A stretch of DNA of 64,000 bases from Diphasiastrum complanatum (Eukaryota; Streptophyta; Lycopodiopsida; Lycopodiales; Lycopodiaceae): the NCBI GenBank assembly GCA_029204225.1, contig CM055101.1:45731906-45795905 (forward strand). Direction: 5' to 3'. Below the pieces are notes generated by a model that worked only from the letters and a program-made list of their open reading frames with translations, had not been told where the DNA came from and ran no database searches. Below are positions 1-11,218 of the stretch, in pieces. Within the stretch, counting starts at the first letter, position 1, and each line of letters begins with the position of its first letter. The position numbers and the translations under genes were made by a program.

Positions 1-858
1 GTATAGGATAACCCTTCTTATTATCACCTGGCTACGTTTAAACTGATCCAATGGCATATTTTGAGACATTCGTATGAACATAAAATTCAATCGTCCAATC
101 TGGAGAACACAGTATTGGTGCTGAAGTTAATGTTTTTTTTTAATTTTTCAAAGGCTTCTAACGCCTCTACTGTCCAAATAGGAACAATAGTCAGTTTGTA
201 TATAGGTCGTGCTAAATCCGCAAAGAAGATAATAAAATTTGATAGCAGTTCGCATGATCCATAAAAACATAAACTCCACGAATTGTTGTTGGCATGACAA
301 TTCCACAATAACCTTGATCTTAGAATAATCTGTGGCAATGCCATGTCTCGATATCACATGCCCAAGCACAACTCCGTGGGAAACCCATATTTGGAATTCT
401 TCTGGATCTAGAGAAATTTGATATTTGTGACATCTTTCAAATACTTTCTCCAATTGATCCAAGTGGTCTGTATCTGTACTATGGACTCCCAGGTCATCCA
501 AGTATATTTCAAGAAATTTCTGTAGATAATCTTTAAAAGCAAATTGCATTACTCTTTGAAATGAACTTGGTGCATTATAGAGTCCAAACGACATTACTTT
601 GTAAGCATAGGTGCCCCATTCTGTTGCAAAAGCTGTTTTGTGGCGATTTGCAGGAGCAATCTTAACCTGGTTGTAACCACTAAATCCATCCAGGAAACTA
701 TAAGCTTCCGCTCCAGCAAGGCGATCCAAAATGCTTTCAGTAAAAGGCAACGGGAAGTGATCCTTCCGCGTCACTATGTTCAAAGCTTTGAGATTCACAC
801 ACATTCTCAATTTCCCATTCTTCTTAGGAACAATGACAATCGGTGAAACTCTGGACGG
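1..858 (-). pseudogene. Ty3/gypsy reverse transcriptase-RNase H remnant
   Basis: Reading leftward from about 858, the minus strand encodes the start of a Ty3/gypsy RT (PIVIVPKKNGKLRMCVN, then the LNIVTRKDHFPLP segment), the FSGYNQVKI motif, and an active-site box reading YLDDLGV. It continues through the LGHVISRHGIATD connection segment (810-~300). A frameshift near 225-345 moves the match to another frame (FADLARPIYKL). At the window edge a third frame gives HTNVSKYAIGSV and GDNKKGYPI, typical of the early RNase H domain, interrupted by stops. Polyprotein upstream parts (gag, protease) are absent and integrase would lie off the left edge. YLDD is the usual gypsy catalytic box (second and third Asp). 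This is a dead copy; the right boundary near 858 is where gypsy similarity ends and unrelated plus-strand coding-like sequence begins. Confidence 0.9.
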
Positions 859-1469
859 TCACAAGTATGATCCGTTGTTGATGATTGCATCATCCTCAGT
901 TCAATCATCCTTTAAGGATATTAGTCACTTTCTTATCGACGCCCCTGATAAGGATAGTGATTTTCTTGATGTAAATACTAATGTGCTTCGAGATTCATGC
1001 ATTGGCCAGAATATTACGGTTGATGAATCGATCTCTATAGATGAATCTGAATGTCTTTTTAATTTGCCAATGTATTATATAAATGACGATGTATGTATTA
1101 CTACAGCTGATTTGTGTCAGTTTTTTTGACTATCGTGAGGATGAGGTGCTATGTTTATTATTCGGCACAATTTTTGAATTCTCTGACTTTGTAGATTTTG
1201 AAACAGATGACCTTGTTGCTAGAATTGATTATGATGATGAGGATGGACTTATGATCGGTAAAGAATGCTTGAAGAGAGCTTTATCAAATTTTGCTGAGCA
1301 TGGACAAAGCATACCATTTGATGAAGAATTCACTACATTTCAATCCCAGATGGGCTTCCCTCATCGATCATTAATGCATTTCACAGATAGTTCTTCTTCT
1401 GTAGGTGGTCATAATATTGATCATCCGGATGTGGTTGTTGCTGATGATGAAGAATGTGTAAGTGTTTAA
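842..1469 (+). other. Acidic open frames of unknown origin
   Basis: Two overlapping plus-strand frames (776-1129 and 1083-1469) together encode an acidic sequence rich in Asp, Glu and Ser, with runs such as DYDDEDGLMIGKECL and a tail VVVADDEECVSV. A single-base shift near 1100-1130 would join them. The first 70 bases of the first frame overlap the antisense gypsy RT and are therefore not informative. I do not recognise a domain. The low-complexity acidic composition is compatible with a plant regulatory or hypothetical protein fragment, or with a retroelement accessory frame. Whether it is a gene at all is uncertain. Confidence 0.3.
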
Positions 1470-2229
1470 ACTTCCTTGTATTAGAATGTTGTTAACTGTT
1501 GAATGTTTTTTTTAAACTTATTTTTTATTACAAGATGCTCTCATAATCGATAATTTGCTGCGAGATGAGGTGATTACAGACAACATGCATCCTCGTTCCA
1601 GAGGGATAGTGGAATTGGCCACTATCTTAGGCATTTTTTGAAGAATGAGATCTGTATTGCTCATTTGAAGCTGAGTCTAGTTTGGGAGACTCTGATAATG
1701 GCAGTTAAAGCTTTATCTTTTTATCTAGGAGGACATAAATTTGAAGACATATAAGATCATTTTCGTCAAAAGATCTTATGTTTTTCTAGGTTTTATTAAT
1801 GGGAATGTTCCTTTAAGGAGCTCTCATTATTCGTTGTATTGTACTTATATTGAACTTAGTGGAAATAAGAATAATGCACATCTATTAGATGCATACTCAA
1901 GCAAAGAATTTCTTCATGACAATACAACCATAGAAGCTAACACAAAAGCTGATGATGAATAGTCAACACTTTGTATTTTGTTATAATACAATCAATACAT
2001 TTACATTGAGTATTTCTCCTCTCTGTTGTTCCATGAATTTGCAAGCAATTATGAACATGTCATGATTTGATGACAATGATGACTGAATGTCTTTGTTATC
2101 TTCTACTTAGCAATCATCTAATTTTCTCTTCCTATATGAAGTTGCATGCTTTTCTAAACTTGTTTTATTGTGTGGACTTTGTTATATGTCGAATCTGAAT
2201 GCTACCAACCACCATATATCATTTTCTGA
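1470..2229. other. No identifiable gene
   Basis: AT-rich sequence. A 73-codon plus-strand frame (1741-1962) exists but has no recognisable domain. Poly-T/A runs near 1505-1530 could be untranslated or intron sequence associated with the acidic frames to the left. Nothing else supportable is seen. Confidence 0.5.
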
Positions 2230-2826
2230 CTAGCCACTGAATCTGAAATCTTCTTGGTCCTCTGTTTGTGATAGTGCACCATTCATGAGAGTTATACTAA
2301 CCCTCTCCATCTTCTGTCCTTTCACAATTTCTGACTCATCTAACTTAAGTACTATGATTATTTTTCCATTTACCTTTTCAAAGGTTATATCATAGAATGT
2401 GACGATGTATCTTAGCAGGTAATTTAGATCAACAAATAAGTTGTTTGATGAATTATAGGATATTGATCTTCCATCAGTTTCATACACTTCCTCAATATGA
2501 AATGGAGTTCCAATGAACTTATGCATACCTATGTTTAATGTATCCGTCTCTTGCCTCAAGTGATATGTCCTAGGAATTGGGACTTTTCTAATTTGAACTT
2601 GCTTAAAAGCTTCTCTAATTATTCTAAATATTGTTGCATATGCTTCCCTACTAATACCTGCAAAATCACAAGCACCCTGAACTATAGTCTTATCTAAAAA
2701 AATTTGAATGTCCACCATCAAAGACTTTGTTATTTTACACTTTACATTTGTACTCCTATTGTTCATCATGATACACTCAGTGGATTTGCCTGTCAATATT
2801 GAACCCAACGACATTCCTAGAAGCAT
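2230..2826 (-). CDS. Unrecognised 198-codon ORF, probably an exon of a larger gene
   Basis: A continuous minus-strand frame of 198 codons, long for this AT-rich neighbourhood. Visible features are a helical stretch (SREAYATIFRIIREAFKQ), a basic segment (VQIRKVPIPRTYHLRQ), and a C-terminal block reading VLKLDESEIVKG followed by ERVSITLMNGAL. The KLDES-x4-K-x4-ERVSITLMN layout resembles, from memory only, the K-x-GDG-x3-x-SFSLL-type blocks of uncharacterised transposase-like proteins of invertebrates; this is weak and unverified. A coiled-coil-encoding segment lies just upstream in the same orientation (about 3230-2960), so the two may be exons of one decayed gene. No function is assigned. Confidence 0.4.
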   Translation of the reverse strand: MLLGMSLGSILTGKSTECIMMNNRSTNVKCKITKSLMVDIQIFLDKTIVQGACDFAGISREAYATIFRIIREAFKQVQIRKVPIPRTYHLRQETDTLNIGMHKFIGTPFHIEEVYETDGRSISYNSSNNLFVDLNYLLRYIVTFYDITFEKVNGKIIIVLKLDESEIVKGQKMERVSITLMNGALSQTEDQEDFRFSG

Positions 2827-2859
2827 TTTTCTTAATATTCCGAAGAGCTACTAATGCAG

Positions 2860-3647
2860 ATCTGCAAAAAAACAGATAGTTAGCAGAATATCACCATAAC
2901 TGAAATTAAATCCAAATGTCATTGATCAAGTTACAAAAATCAGAATATACTTACTTGAATGCACAAATCCTTCTATTTCGATAGCCTCCTTTTGAAAGCG
3001 TTTGAATATCCTTCTAACTTTGTGTCGTTTTCTTACTTCCAGCCTTCTTCTTAGCCAATTGCACATCCTTTAGTAAGTGTAAGTTTTCAATTCGAATAGA
3101 TTGTAAGATTGATTGCATTTGCTCTAGTTCTGATTTGATATTGATTGTTATCTTCTATAATGATTCATTATTTTTTTTAAGTTGTTCATTTTTCTCTAAC
3201 GTCTTTTGGAGAAGACAATCTCTATTCTGACAATAAGAGGATATCTATATTAAGTCACCTTCTAAAATGTGAATTTTATTCATATAAAGTTGTTTTCCAT
3301 GGTTTTGCAATCTCTCACAATATCCTGTATTCCAGTTGCCCATTGCATATCCATGTAACTAGATGAGTTATTGAGGAGAATATAGAATGTGTCAAAGTTC
3401 TTGGATCTTGTGGATATAATGTTCCATCTGTCCAGAAATCCAAGTTCTTCTTTTCTTCTACCCTATAACGAGAATGATCCTCAGTAGATATTTGAATTCC
3501 TTTGCCTCCTCTTCTCTGCAAAGGTGCCAAATCAATAGGGATATCCACATGTAGATGATACAATGTCATCATCAGAAAAAACAATAGAGTAATCAGATGC
3601 ATCAAAGTACTATGAACAGATTTTTTGAAGCAAAACAAAATACTCAT
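2860..3647 (-). pseudogene. Upstream coding-like segment with predicted coiled coil
   Basis: On the minus strand, about 3235-2960 reads QNRDCLLQKTLEKNEQLKK, a stop, then SELEQMQSILQSIRIENLH and DVQLAKKKAGSKK. Leucine/isoleucine spacing is typical of a coiled coil, followed by a lysine-rich patch. Further upstream (3647-3315) lies a 110-codon frame containing FWTDGTLYPQDPRTL, with a possible better frame alternating with it. Two in-frame stops show decay or intron boundaries. Because orientation matches the 2826-2230 ORF and spacing is short, I infer these are parts of one gene (N-terminal region, coiled coil, then the conserved block). The family is not recognised. Confidence 0.35.
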
Positions 3648-4451
3648 CTTTGATTATATTATATACTCTGTACGATCAATCGGATCTCCATGCTTGTCTG
3701 CTTGATTCAAATTTGGATATGGTGCTCATTTTTCATTCCAGTAGGTAGTTGGCACTCATATTTCCATTCCAATGTGAAGATGGCATTCATATTTGGAGAT
3801 GGCGCCCATATTTTCATTCTCGTGGAAGGAATGCATATTCATACATTTTGCTATTTTTCCTGATTCGAATTTGGGGACGTCGGTCATATTCTAGATCCAA
3901 TGAAAAGATTGCCCTCTTCGTAACCAATGGAGGGAATATTTTTGAATTTAGACAAGTTAAACTGTGAACAGTTTACAGTTCTTAATTGTGACTATAGACA
4001 CTATGGTTAGATCGTTGGGAGTTGGGGAGGCCTCAGGAGTGGTGGGGACAAGCAAATAAACAATATTGTTTTTTTTATTTTGATAATTTTCTATATCCTA
4101 CATGGCATTCCTTAAAGGGTCTTTTTGATATTGAGATCTCCTCTAATGGGAATTGGAGGCCGTTGTCCTCACTGGCCAGATAAAGACGGTGACAATAAAA
4201 TTGAAGGATCTAGATTTGCTAGAGAAGTGAATGATAAAGCTTTTTTTATTTGCGTTGGTAATGAATGTCAGTGTAGGTGTCGTAGACAACCATAAAGAAT
4301 TGTGAAATGACTAGGCGTATGAGACAACCGTGCAATTTTTTTGTTACTGATATTCGTTACCATAGAGAAAGAAGAGTGAGAGGCATTCAAACATTTAACA
4401 CGAATGCACATGAATGCAACATGGTATAAAAATATCAAATCTGTATAAGAA
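3648..4451. other. No gene recognised
   Basis: Contains a locally repetitive stretch (3720-3860) with phrases such as 'atggcgctcat...ttccattc' recurring every 40-60 bases, but no coding similarity on either strand. Short frames at 3749-3967 and 4268-4465 show no domain. Confidence 0.5.
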
Positions 4452-4990
4452 TGTTGTAGTAACAACGATCAGATCACAAGACAGTTGTGAGACAAAGTGT
4501 GCAAGGACCACTAGGGACAACCCCTAAGATGAGGATAGGAAAACACAAGAGAGATAGTGGAGCAAAACCACCCACACGAATCCTAGATCCCTCCTAGAGA
4601 ATCCTCCTGGATCTAGCCCCCAAGCCATGCCATGTGATAGCAAGAGGAGAAGAGCTCTACAGGTAACCTAGACCAAAGTCGTCGACGAGATAATCTTTAC
4701 CTCAATATATAGAGAGTAGGATCCTGTCCATGAGCCCATGCAAACCCCATGCAGGTCAACTATAAATAGATCATAGCTCTTCATGCATACCTCCTACCTA
4801 TATCAGTCACACGTACATGCACTACTCCATATGTCTCAATTAGAGTGTCTGGGTCCTCTCAGGTCATCAGTCACCAACAGGCCTCGATGCAGTGGAATAA
4901 AATCTAGGCGTGACCAATAATCTCGAACACTGGAGGGCCGTCTACCATATTAGGACTATTCCATGTTCTTAGCTAAATATGGCCGTAACA
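4452..4990 (-). repeat. LTR (3' LTR of a Ty3/gypsy-type element, minus strand)
   Basis: In the plus reading the block begins TGTTGTAGTAAC and ends GGCCGTAACA, giving canonical TG...CA ends over 539 bp. On the minus strand it starts TGTTACGGCCATATT, a start common in plant gypsy LTRs. It is immediately preceded by a purine tract AAGGGAGGAAGAA (4991-5003), the expected 3' polypurine tract. There is no direct target duplication on the two sides of this LTR, which fits a 3' LTR still attached to internal sequence and not a solo LTR. Superfamily assignment rests on the LTR start and PPT only. Confidence 0.7.
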
Positions 4991-5003
4991 TTCTTCCTCC
5001 CTT
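4991..5003 (-). promoter_or_regulatory. Polypurine tract
   Basis: Minus-strand AAGGGAGGAAGAA directly abuts the LTR start at 4990. In LTR retroelements this primes plus-strand DNA synthesis. Confidence 0.65.
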
Positions 5004-7740
5004 AAACAGGTTCTATCAGAACGAGAAAAAGAAAACATGAAACTATTCCTCAAGCTTTCAGCCTTTCCCATGAATCATGATTCTAGGTTTGATCTTTCCA
5101 TCTGAATAAGTACTCAGAGATGCAACAATCCTTCAATTGCTTGCCGCTACTCTTGAATACTAACTCAAATTCCAAAAGGCACACTAAGCTATAAATCCTC
5201 CAAATGGGTTGATCTACTCCAAAACAAAAGTTCATCACCTTCATGTAATCCTAATTATATGAACCACTGGGTGATTTTACTTGATTTCAGAAATCAAATC
5301 CAAAAGCTAAAGAAATTTCATTCCAATGTATTATAGAAAATAATGCTTCTTGGTACAAATATATTTAGAATATCCAAATATTCTAGAATAGAAAAATTCA
5401 GTCATCTAAAATCTCTAGGAGATCCATCAAGTCTCAGACACTTATAACTCAAACCAGAGTACTACAGTTACTCTAATGAGTTAACAACCCCATTTCTAGC
5501 ACCATATGCAAGAAATCAGTAGCTATCCGTATCTTATTAGATTTATTTGTCTCCTATAAATATGGAGATATAGACTGAACTTTGTACACAAGCACTTATA
5601 GACTACAATTTGTAATATAAGCAAATTCCTCATAAGTAAGCAATTACTTAATGAAAATGCCTATGAGATCAAACAATCTCAAGTATGTGCTGGAGTAAAG
5701 AAATTTAGAGTTCAACCAACAGATCTAAACCCTTGACTCACCCAATTGATTAAGAATTACTCATTATCTTAAGAATCCTCACATTTTCTTATAATCTTCA
5801 AATGACCTTTAAGTATCAATTTATGATCCGTCAATCACAAACACCTAGAATCTTATGATTCGTCAACCATAATTTACAGGATTCCAAAACCATACTTAAT
5901 CATTGAAAGATAGTGGAGTATATGTACAACGTAGCACTCAGGAAATATAAGAATCAATTTGAAATCTTTTCCACAAGGAAAAATTACTAGATTCCAAAAA
6001 ATATTCTTCCAAACCAATTTTTAATCAGATTGTGAGTTCCAAATTCTAGTGAGTTCCAAATTCTACAATCAACCAAGTAATTAAAAACCTTTATAACATT
6101 CGTCTTTAGCCACAAACTTTATACAATCATCCAGAACAACATCTAGAGATCACAAAGTTCTGTTGGATTCCAAAATTCAGTTTACCATTCTTGGAACCAT
6201 TAGGATCTGGTATCCAATTGAGCTCACGTGGATACTATCACTAATGAATCAAGTTTATTTCTCAACTGAGAAATATTCATCCAAGAATTTAGTATCATAT
6301 GCACACAATTCCTTGATGAATCCAAATGGCTCACAAATTATGTGTCTTACAAGCAATATACACAAAACAAACAGTTTTTGGTGAATTCTCTTCACACTGT
6401 CCGTTTTAACAATTGACTTCCATAGGAGTAAATCAACTACTCAAGTTAATTGCCCATGATTTAGAAATCTTAAATGTCTAGGTCTAGCTCTTAATTGTAC
6501 ATGTACAATACCACATTTAGATCCATATCCAAATCACTTTTAAGTTAACCTATAGATCTATCAGAATAGATATATTAACTCTACAAGTGATTGTCAAACA
6601 CAATACTTGATCATATGTCTATGTTCAATGATTAGGTTAAGTGCACCAGATAACCTTAGTAACCAGGAACTCATAGTAGATCCAAACAAGATTAATCGTG
6701 CACATATGAGAATAATCTCACTATGACCAATTACATAAGCACGTATGTCCTTATCTGGCAAATTCCTCCAAAATCTGCATATGTTACTCACATATCTCAT
6801 TGAGAATCTTGCAACTCAGCTACAAAAGATTCTATTTCTCTTGAGTAAATAACATATCTAGGAAATCTCTGAAGTGAATAATTCCACATCACAAGTTTTC
6901 CAAGCTTCATATTTTTACCAACATAATTTCTTTATCCTACTTCAGATCTTAATGTACAAACCAAGATTAGGCATACTTATACAGACATCTTTGGACAAAA
7001 GGTTAAGATTAAAGCTTTATTCCTGATCCAATCCATAAGTACATGGTACTTGGTGGCCAATCAGTGAGTTTTAATTTAATCTTTACCACTACTTTCCATA
7101 TTCATGAATATCTCACAGCTCAAAACTCCCAAAATTACTCTAGTTCTAGATTATTCAAAACAACCACTAGAGATTTCCTCTATTCCACTGGATAGTTCCA
7201 CCATTGCACACATATTGGATTCTACAAAAGAAATCTATGCAACTGCTTGATCCCATGAAAGTCTTATTCCTATCATTTTCTTCCCCCCCTTTTAAAAGAA
7301 ATTCCATAATTTTGATTAAAAAGTTCCTAAGAGACAACGTATGAGATATCGAAGATTCGAAAAAGTCAGTAATGAGTATCCAATACTATTACAAACCGGA
7401 CTTTTTCCTTAAAATCATAAAATATCTTATCTTGAGTGATAGAAACATTACTCTCAATAATCAACTATCAAATAGAGATAATCAATTGGGCTTAGGAAGT
7501 CTAAATTCCAATTAATCAATTGAAAACATCAATTGCTTTTGAGCTATATTCATAAATTGAAATGGAAGTACAAATTCATATAACTTTAATAGTCCTTCAG
7601 AACCTTGTTCTACACTTGAAGGAATTAATCGCAATCCAATTGTCATGTATTTAAGAAATTTCTAAAAAGTAGAGGTTTAAAATAAAAGAGAAATAGTTTT
7701 TAAGGGTTTCCAATTTGGAATTTATGAGATACCATTGAGG
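5004..7740 (-). other. AT-rich region without genes; probable decayed internal retroelement sequence
   Basis: About 2.7 kb of AT-rich sequence with no frame that matches a known domain on either strand. It lies on the internal side of the LTR/PPT at 4452-5003, so it is probably the 3' untranslated internal part of that element. A short direct duplication of the phrase 'gagttccaaattcta' occurs at about 6025-6065. Short frames at 6163-6384 (+) and 6594-6800 (-) look like chance ORFs. Confidence 0.45.
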
Positions 7741-8475
7741 GATCCGGATCTGTGAAGTTTTTAGCACGTGTGAACTTCAACACATACCTTACAAGATCTT
7801 TATGAGGTGTTGTGATTGCACAAGATTGATCAAAGAACAGATTACTTGAAAAATCCAAGGCAAGAGCACAATGGCATACATTAGACTAAAAAAACTAACT
7901 TCTTACTATGGGAAATGGATATAAAAAATTATTCTAAGTGCTCGCTATGGAGAAAACAGCCTGATCTTGGGTAGAGAGAGAAAATCAACACATAAAACTC
8001 GGGTAGAGAGAGAATGAGCCCAAAACATTAAAATCTCAATATTCACAATATGGCAAAACATGCCAAAGTTTTCCTACATCAAAGAGGCTCGAATTCCTAC
8101 AGTGGAGTTGCATGAAAAGTCCACTTTACGTAGTTAACTCAACTACCAAGGATCCACACGTAAAATTGCACGCATGGATATTGCATGTACTGCATGTCAA
8201 CTCTCAAAATTACCTAGACATGTGTAGATCATGAAACCTACTTTGCATGTTGCATGCACTGATTGCATGTTGCTTGCATGCACTCTGAATGACTTTGCAT
8301 GTAATCTAAACTTTTGCATGACATCAAGATTGAACCTACCTAACTCAAACTCGACCTATTCTAGAAGGTTATGTGCTCAATTCACATACCTTTATGTACA
8401 ATAAAGTATACAATGGAAATAAGATAGGCATGGCCCCAAACTCGAAATAGGAAGATAGAATTTTACTAATGTTCA
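7741..8475 (-). repeat. Copia 3' LTR (minus strand), inner end defined
   Basis: The minus strand begins TGTGAACATTAGTAAAATT directly after the RNase H coding end and a purine-rich tract (AAGGAGGAG). The first ~215 bp match the plus-strand LTR at 13202-13410 closely, including the phrase AGGTCGAGTTTGAGTTAGG, which proves the family. The outer (left) end is not defined; I place it near 7741 where a CTCA step occurs, but no second copy covers it. A TGCATGCAACATGCA-rich cluster lies at 8180-8300. Confidence 0.65.
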
Positions 8476-9360
8476 CACTCCTCCTTAAAATATATGTTCC
8501 TATCCAACATAGACTTTGAAATTAGGCCAAGGTTAGACCTCATCTTGATAAAAACATTCTTGAGCAATGGCTTGGTGAGAAGATCTGCAACACAATTTGA
8601 AAATCCAACATGCTCCAATAAGATCTCTCTCCCAATAACTTTTTCTCTTACAAAATGATGAGCTACCTCGATGTGTTTGCTCCTTGCATGGAACACAAGA
8701 TTGTTTGCAAGAGCCTGAGCTGAGATGTTATCATTCTTGATAATTGGAAGGTCTTCATCTCCATAACACTTTAGCTCCAAGAGTAGCCTTTTGATCCATA
8801 AAACCTCCTTTGTTGTAGTTGTAAGAGATTTGTACTCAACTTCACAAGATGATAAGGATATAGTTGCTTGTTTCTTTGATAGCCAAGAAACTAGATTCCC
8901 TCCAAGAAAAATTGTGTAGGCACTTGTGGATTTCCTACCCAACCTGTATTTTGCAAAATCTGAATCTGAAAAAGCAATCAAAGTTAGATCTTCTTCTATA
9001 AAGATCAATCCATAGTCTAAGGTAGAAGATACATATCTCAAGAGTCTTTTAGCCAACTTCCAATGATATATCTTTGGATCCTACATGTGTTGGCTTAGCT
9101 TATGCACACTAAAGCTTGGATCAGGCCTTGTCACAGTTAACCATATAAGTGAGCTAATAAGACTCCTATAAAGAGTGATTCCTCGAAAGATCTTTCATCA
9201 TCTTTTATAGGAACTTTTACAATGTGCTCCATTGGTGTATCTATGCCCTTACAGTTTTCCATTTGGAATTTTTTAAGCATGGAAAGTGCATATCTACTTT
9301 GACTTATGAAAACATGATCTTTTCAAAAGTCAATTTGAAGGCCTAAAATGTAGTGAAGAG
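8466..9360 (-). pseudogene. Ty1/copia RT C-terminus and RNase H
   Basis: Minus-strand 9056-8466 encodes a copia RNase H: AKRLLRYVSSTLDYGL, the catalytic segment FSDSDFAKYRLGRKSTSAY, the SLSSCEVEYKSL segment with the catalytic Glu, NDNISAQALANN, HARSKHIEVAHHFVREK, and LLTKPL near the C-terminus. Upstream to 9360 another frame gives GLQIDF-stop-KDHVFISQSRYALSMLKKF and CKGIDTPM, the RT-RNase H connection. A frameshift and stops separate the pieces, and the expected YRSLVGSLIYL segment is partly scrambled. The end overlaps the LTR by a few bases. The YVDD catalytic core is missing, so this is a truncated, inactive copy. Confidence 0.9.
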
Positions 9361-9737
9361 AAAACACAACTATCAACAATGTGAATGAACAAATCATTCT
9401 TGCTCTTATTAGATTCAAGAGCATACATTTGATAAGATAACAAATTGCTTTCTAATTGATTTAAGATCAATTTCAAACTATTGAGAATACTAGATATGTC
9501 ATCAAAAAAGGCTTCATGCTCATCTAGTATTACTTCATTTCAACCTTGAGATGCAAAGATCTCATCAAAGCAAAATGTCTTATCAAAGATCATATGAGAA
9601 GCAAGAGTGGATGTATAGAAGTGTGTACCACCTGAAATTTGCTTCTCTTCCTCATGAAATGTGAGCCTCATTGACTCGGCCTTGTCCTTTGAGGATCTCC
9701 ACAGAAGCATTAGTTCGAGTTTGCCACACATGTACAT
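9361..9737 (-). pseudogene. Fragment joined to copia RT, identity unclear
   Basis: Minus-strand frame 9737-9540 and its continuation read FDEIFASQG, a stop, then NEVILDEHEAFFDDISSILNSL and LNQLESNLLSYQMYALES. This helical, acidic sequence is not RT and is fused directly to the RT piece YILGLQIDF at about 9361. It may be an N-terminal or spacer part of the same retroelement brought next to RT by deletion, or a different gene fragment. No domain recognised. Confidence 0.35.
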
Positions 9738-11185
9738 ATTTTCATTTCAATAAAGCAGATTGGTTCTCTTGTGAAATGAATTTATAAATGTCCTTGCTCT
9801 CTATCACTTTTCCTCCATCTCTCATGCTTTTATTGTGTTTTGCTAATTGTTGGATCTGATTGTTATTGGGATTGCATGTTTTTATACTTTTTTTGAGAGA
9901 GAAAGAGTAAGCTATCTTCATTGTGGATCTAGTGTTAATGGATGTAGTGTTAATGCTTAGGGTTAGTGGATGATAGAATTAGATGTGAATCTTTCATTCA
10001 TGCTGAAATATGAACTATGCTATTGCTCTCATGGGAACGAATCTACGCGTGACAACTAACTTCATCTCCTCGATGCTAGATTGATTAGATCTTGGGTTGA
10101 GAATAGGCAAGGAAAGAAACCCACTACGGATTGTTGTGGATTAGTGTGGAATTCATTCTTATTTTTCTGAAGCCTTGAGAAAGTTTCTGTTTGAAGTAGA
10201 ATGATCTGCATAAGTAGATCCACTTTTTTAGTCTGAATCTGTTTTTTTTAATGAACAATTTGCATGAATCCATAATGTTTTGGACAGATTAAATTCAGAT
10301 TAGTAGCAGATGGTTTGTTAATAGATTGGTGTGAATCAATGTATCTTGATTGAATAAACTAACTATGGCTGGGAATCTTGAATTTAATGATTGCATGTGG
10401 AGGATTTGTGCTTTTTACAAGTCTAATCCTCTTGTGTTTCGTGCAAACTGGAAACATAGAATGGAAAATGTAAGTTGCCTATTATTTAGAAAAGCAGATA
10501 AAGATTTTGAATATGTGATGCATGCAGTTAGATCCCTGTAAAACCTTTCTCTGATTGATGCTTTCTTCCCAAACCTCTGAATAGTGATGCTATTTGTGCT
10601 ATCAGTTGTTGATCTGGAATCTTGACCTATGAGAACTGAGTCTGTTGTTTCCTGTTTGACTGTTAAACCCGTTTTTGGAGTTCTTGAAACCTTGAATTGC
10701 TGTTGATAACTGTGAGACAGCCTGTTCTTACTTTGTACTATTTTTTTCAGACTTTGATTTGCATAAATGATGCAAATAGAAAAACACCAGTGCAAAGAGC
10801 AGCTCAGGCTTTGCTTTGCCTGTAGCTCGGGTTTTGAGGACTGTGGGTAAGGATATGTCTTGGTTTCAAGCTTTTGCTCGCCCTTCCTTCCATTTCAGGT
10901 TTCTTGAAGAGAGTGAACCTTTGGAAACCCTCTTCTCGCCGTTTTTTCAGCAAATGGCACGTCCATCTGATCTGAAATTAGCAGGGGGGTAGGCCGTGAT
11001 GCCAGATTCGAGTACTGGCGAACTCTGGGAAAGAAGCCTTTGTCTGACCGGATGTCAGCTGGACAAACTAGAAGTATGTGTGGCTAGTCGCATTGTTTAA
11101 TGGGTTGAATGCCTGCTGGTGTTGCCTTATTGAAGGTCCGAGGAGGAGAGCAAACCCATTCCCTTCCTGCTTGTTGGAGAACCTC

Positions 11186-11218
<33 letters not shown>

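Noticed and set aside
4452-4990. Solo LTR
   Set aside because: The flanking pentamers are aagaa and ttctt, an inverted and not a direct repeat, and a polypurine tract adjoins it, so it is a 3' LTR with internal sequence.
7718-7732. A TGGTATC sequence (minus strand) after the copia LTR that could be a second primer site
   Set aside because: Only seven bases match (TGGTATCTCATAAA versus TGGTATCAGAGC), and a 3' LTR should not be followed by a PBS.
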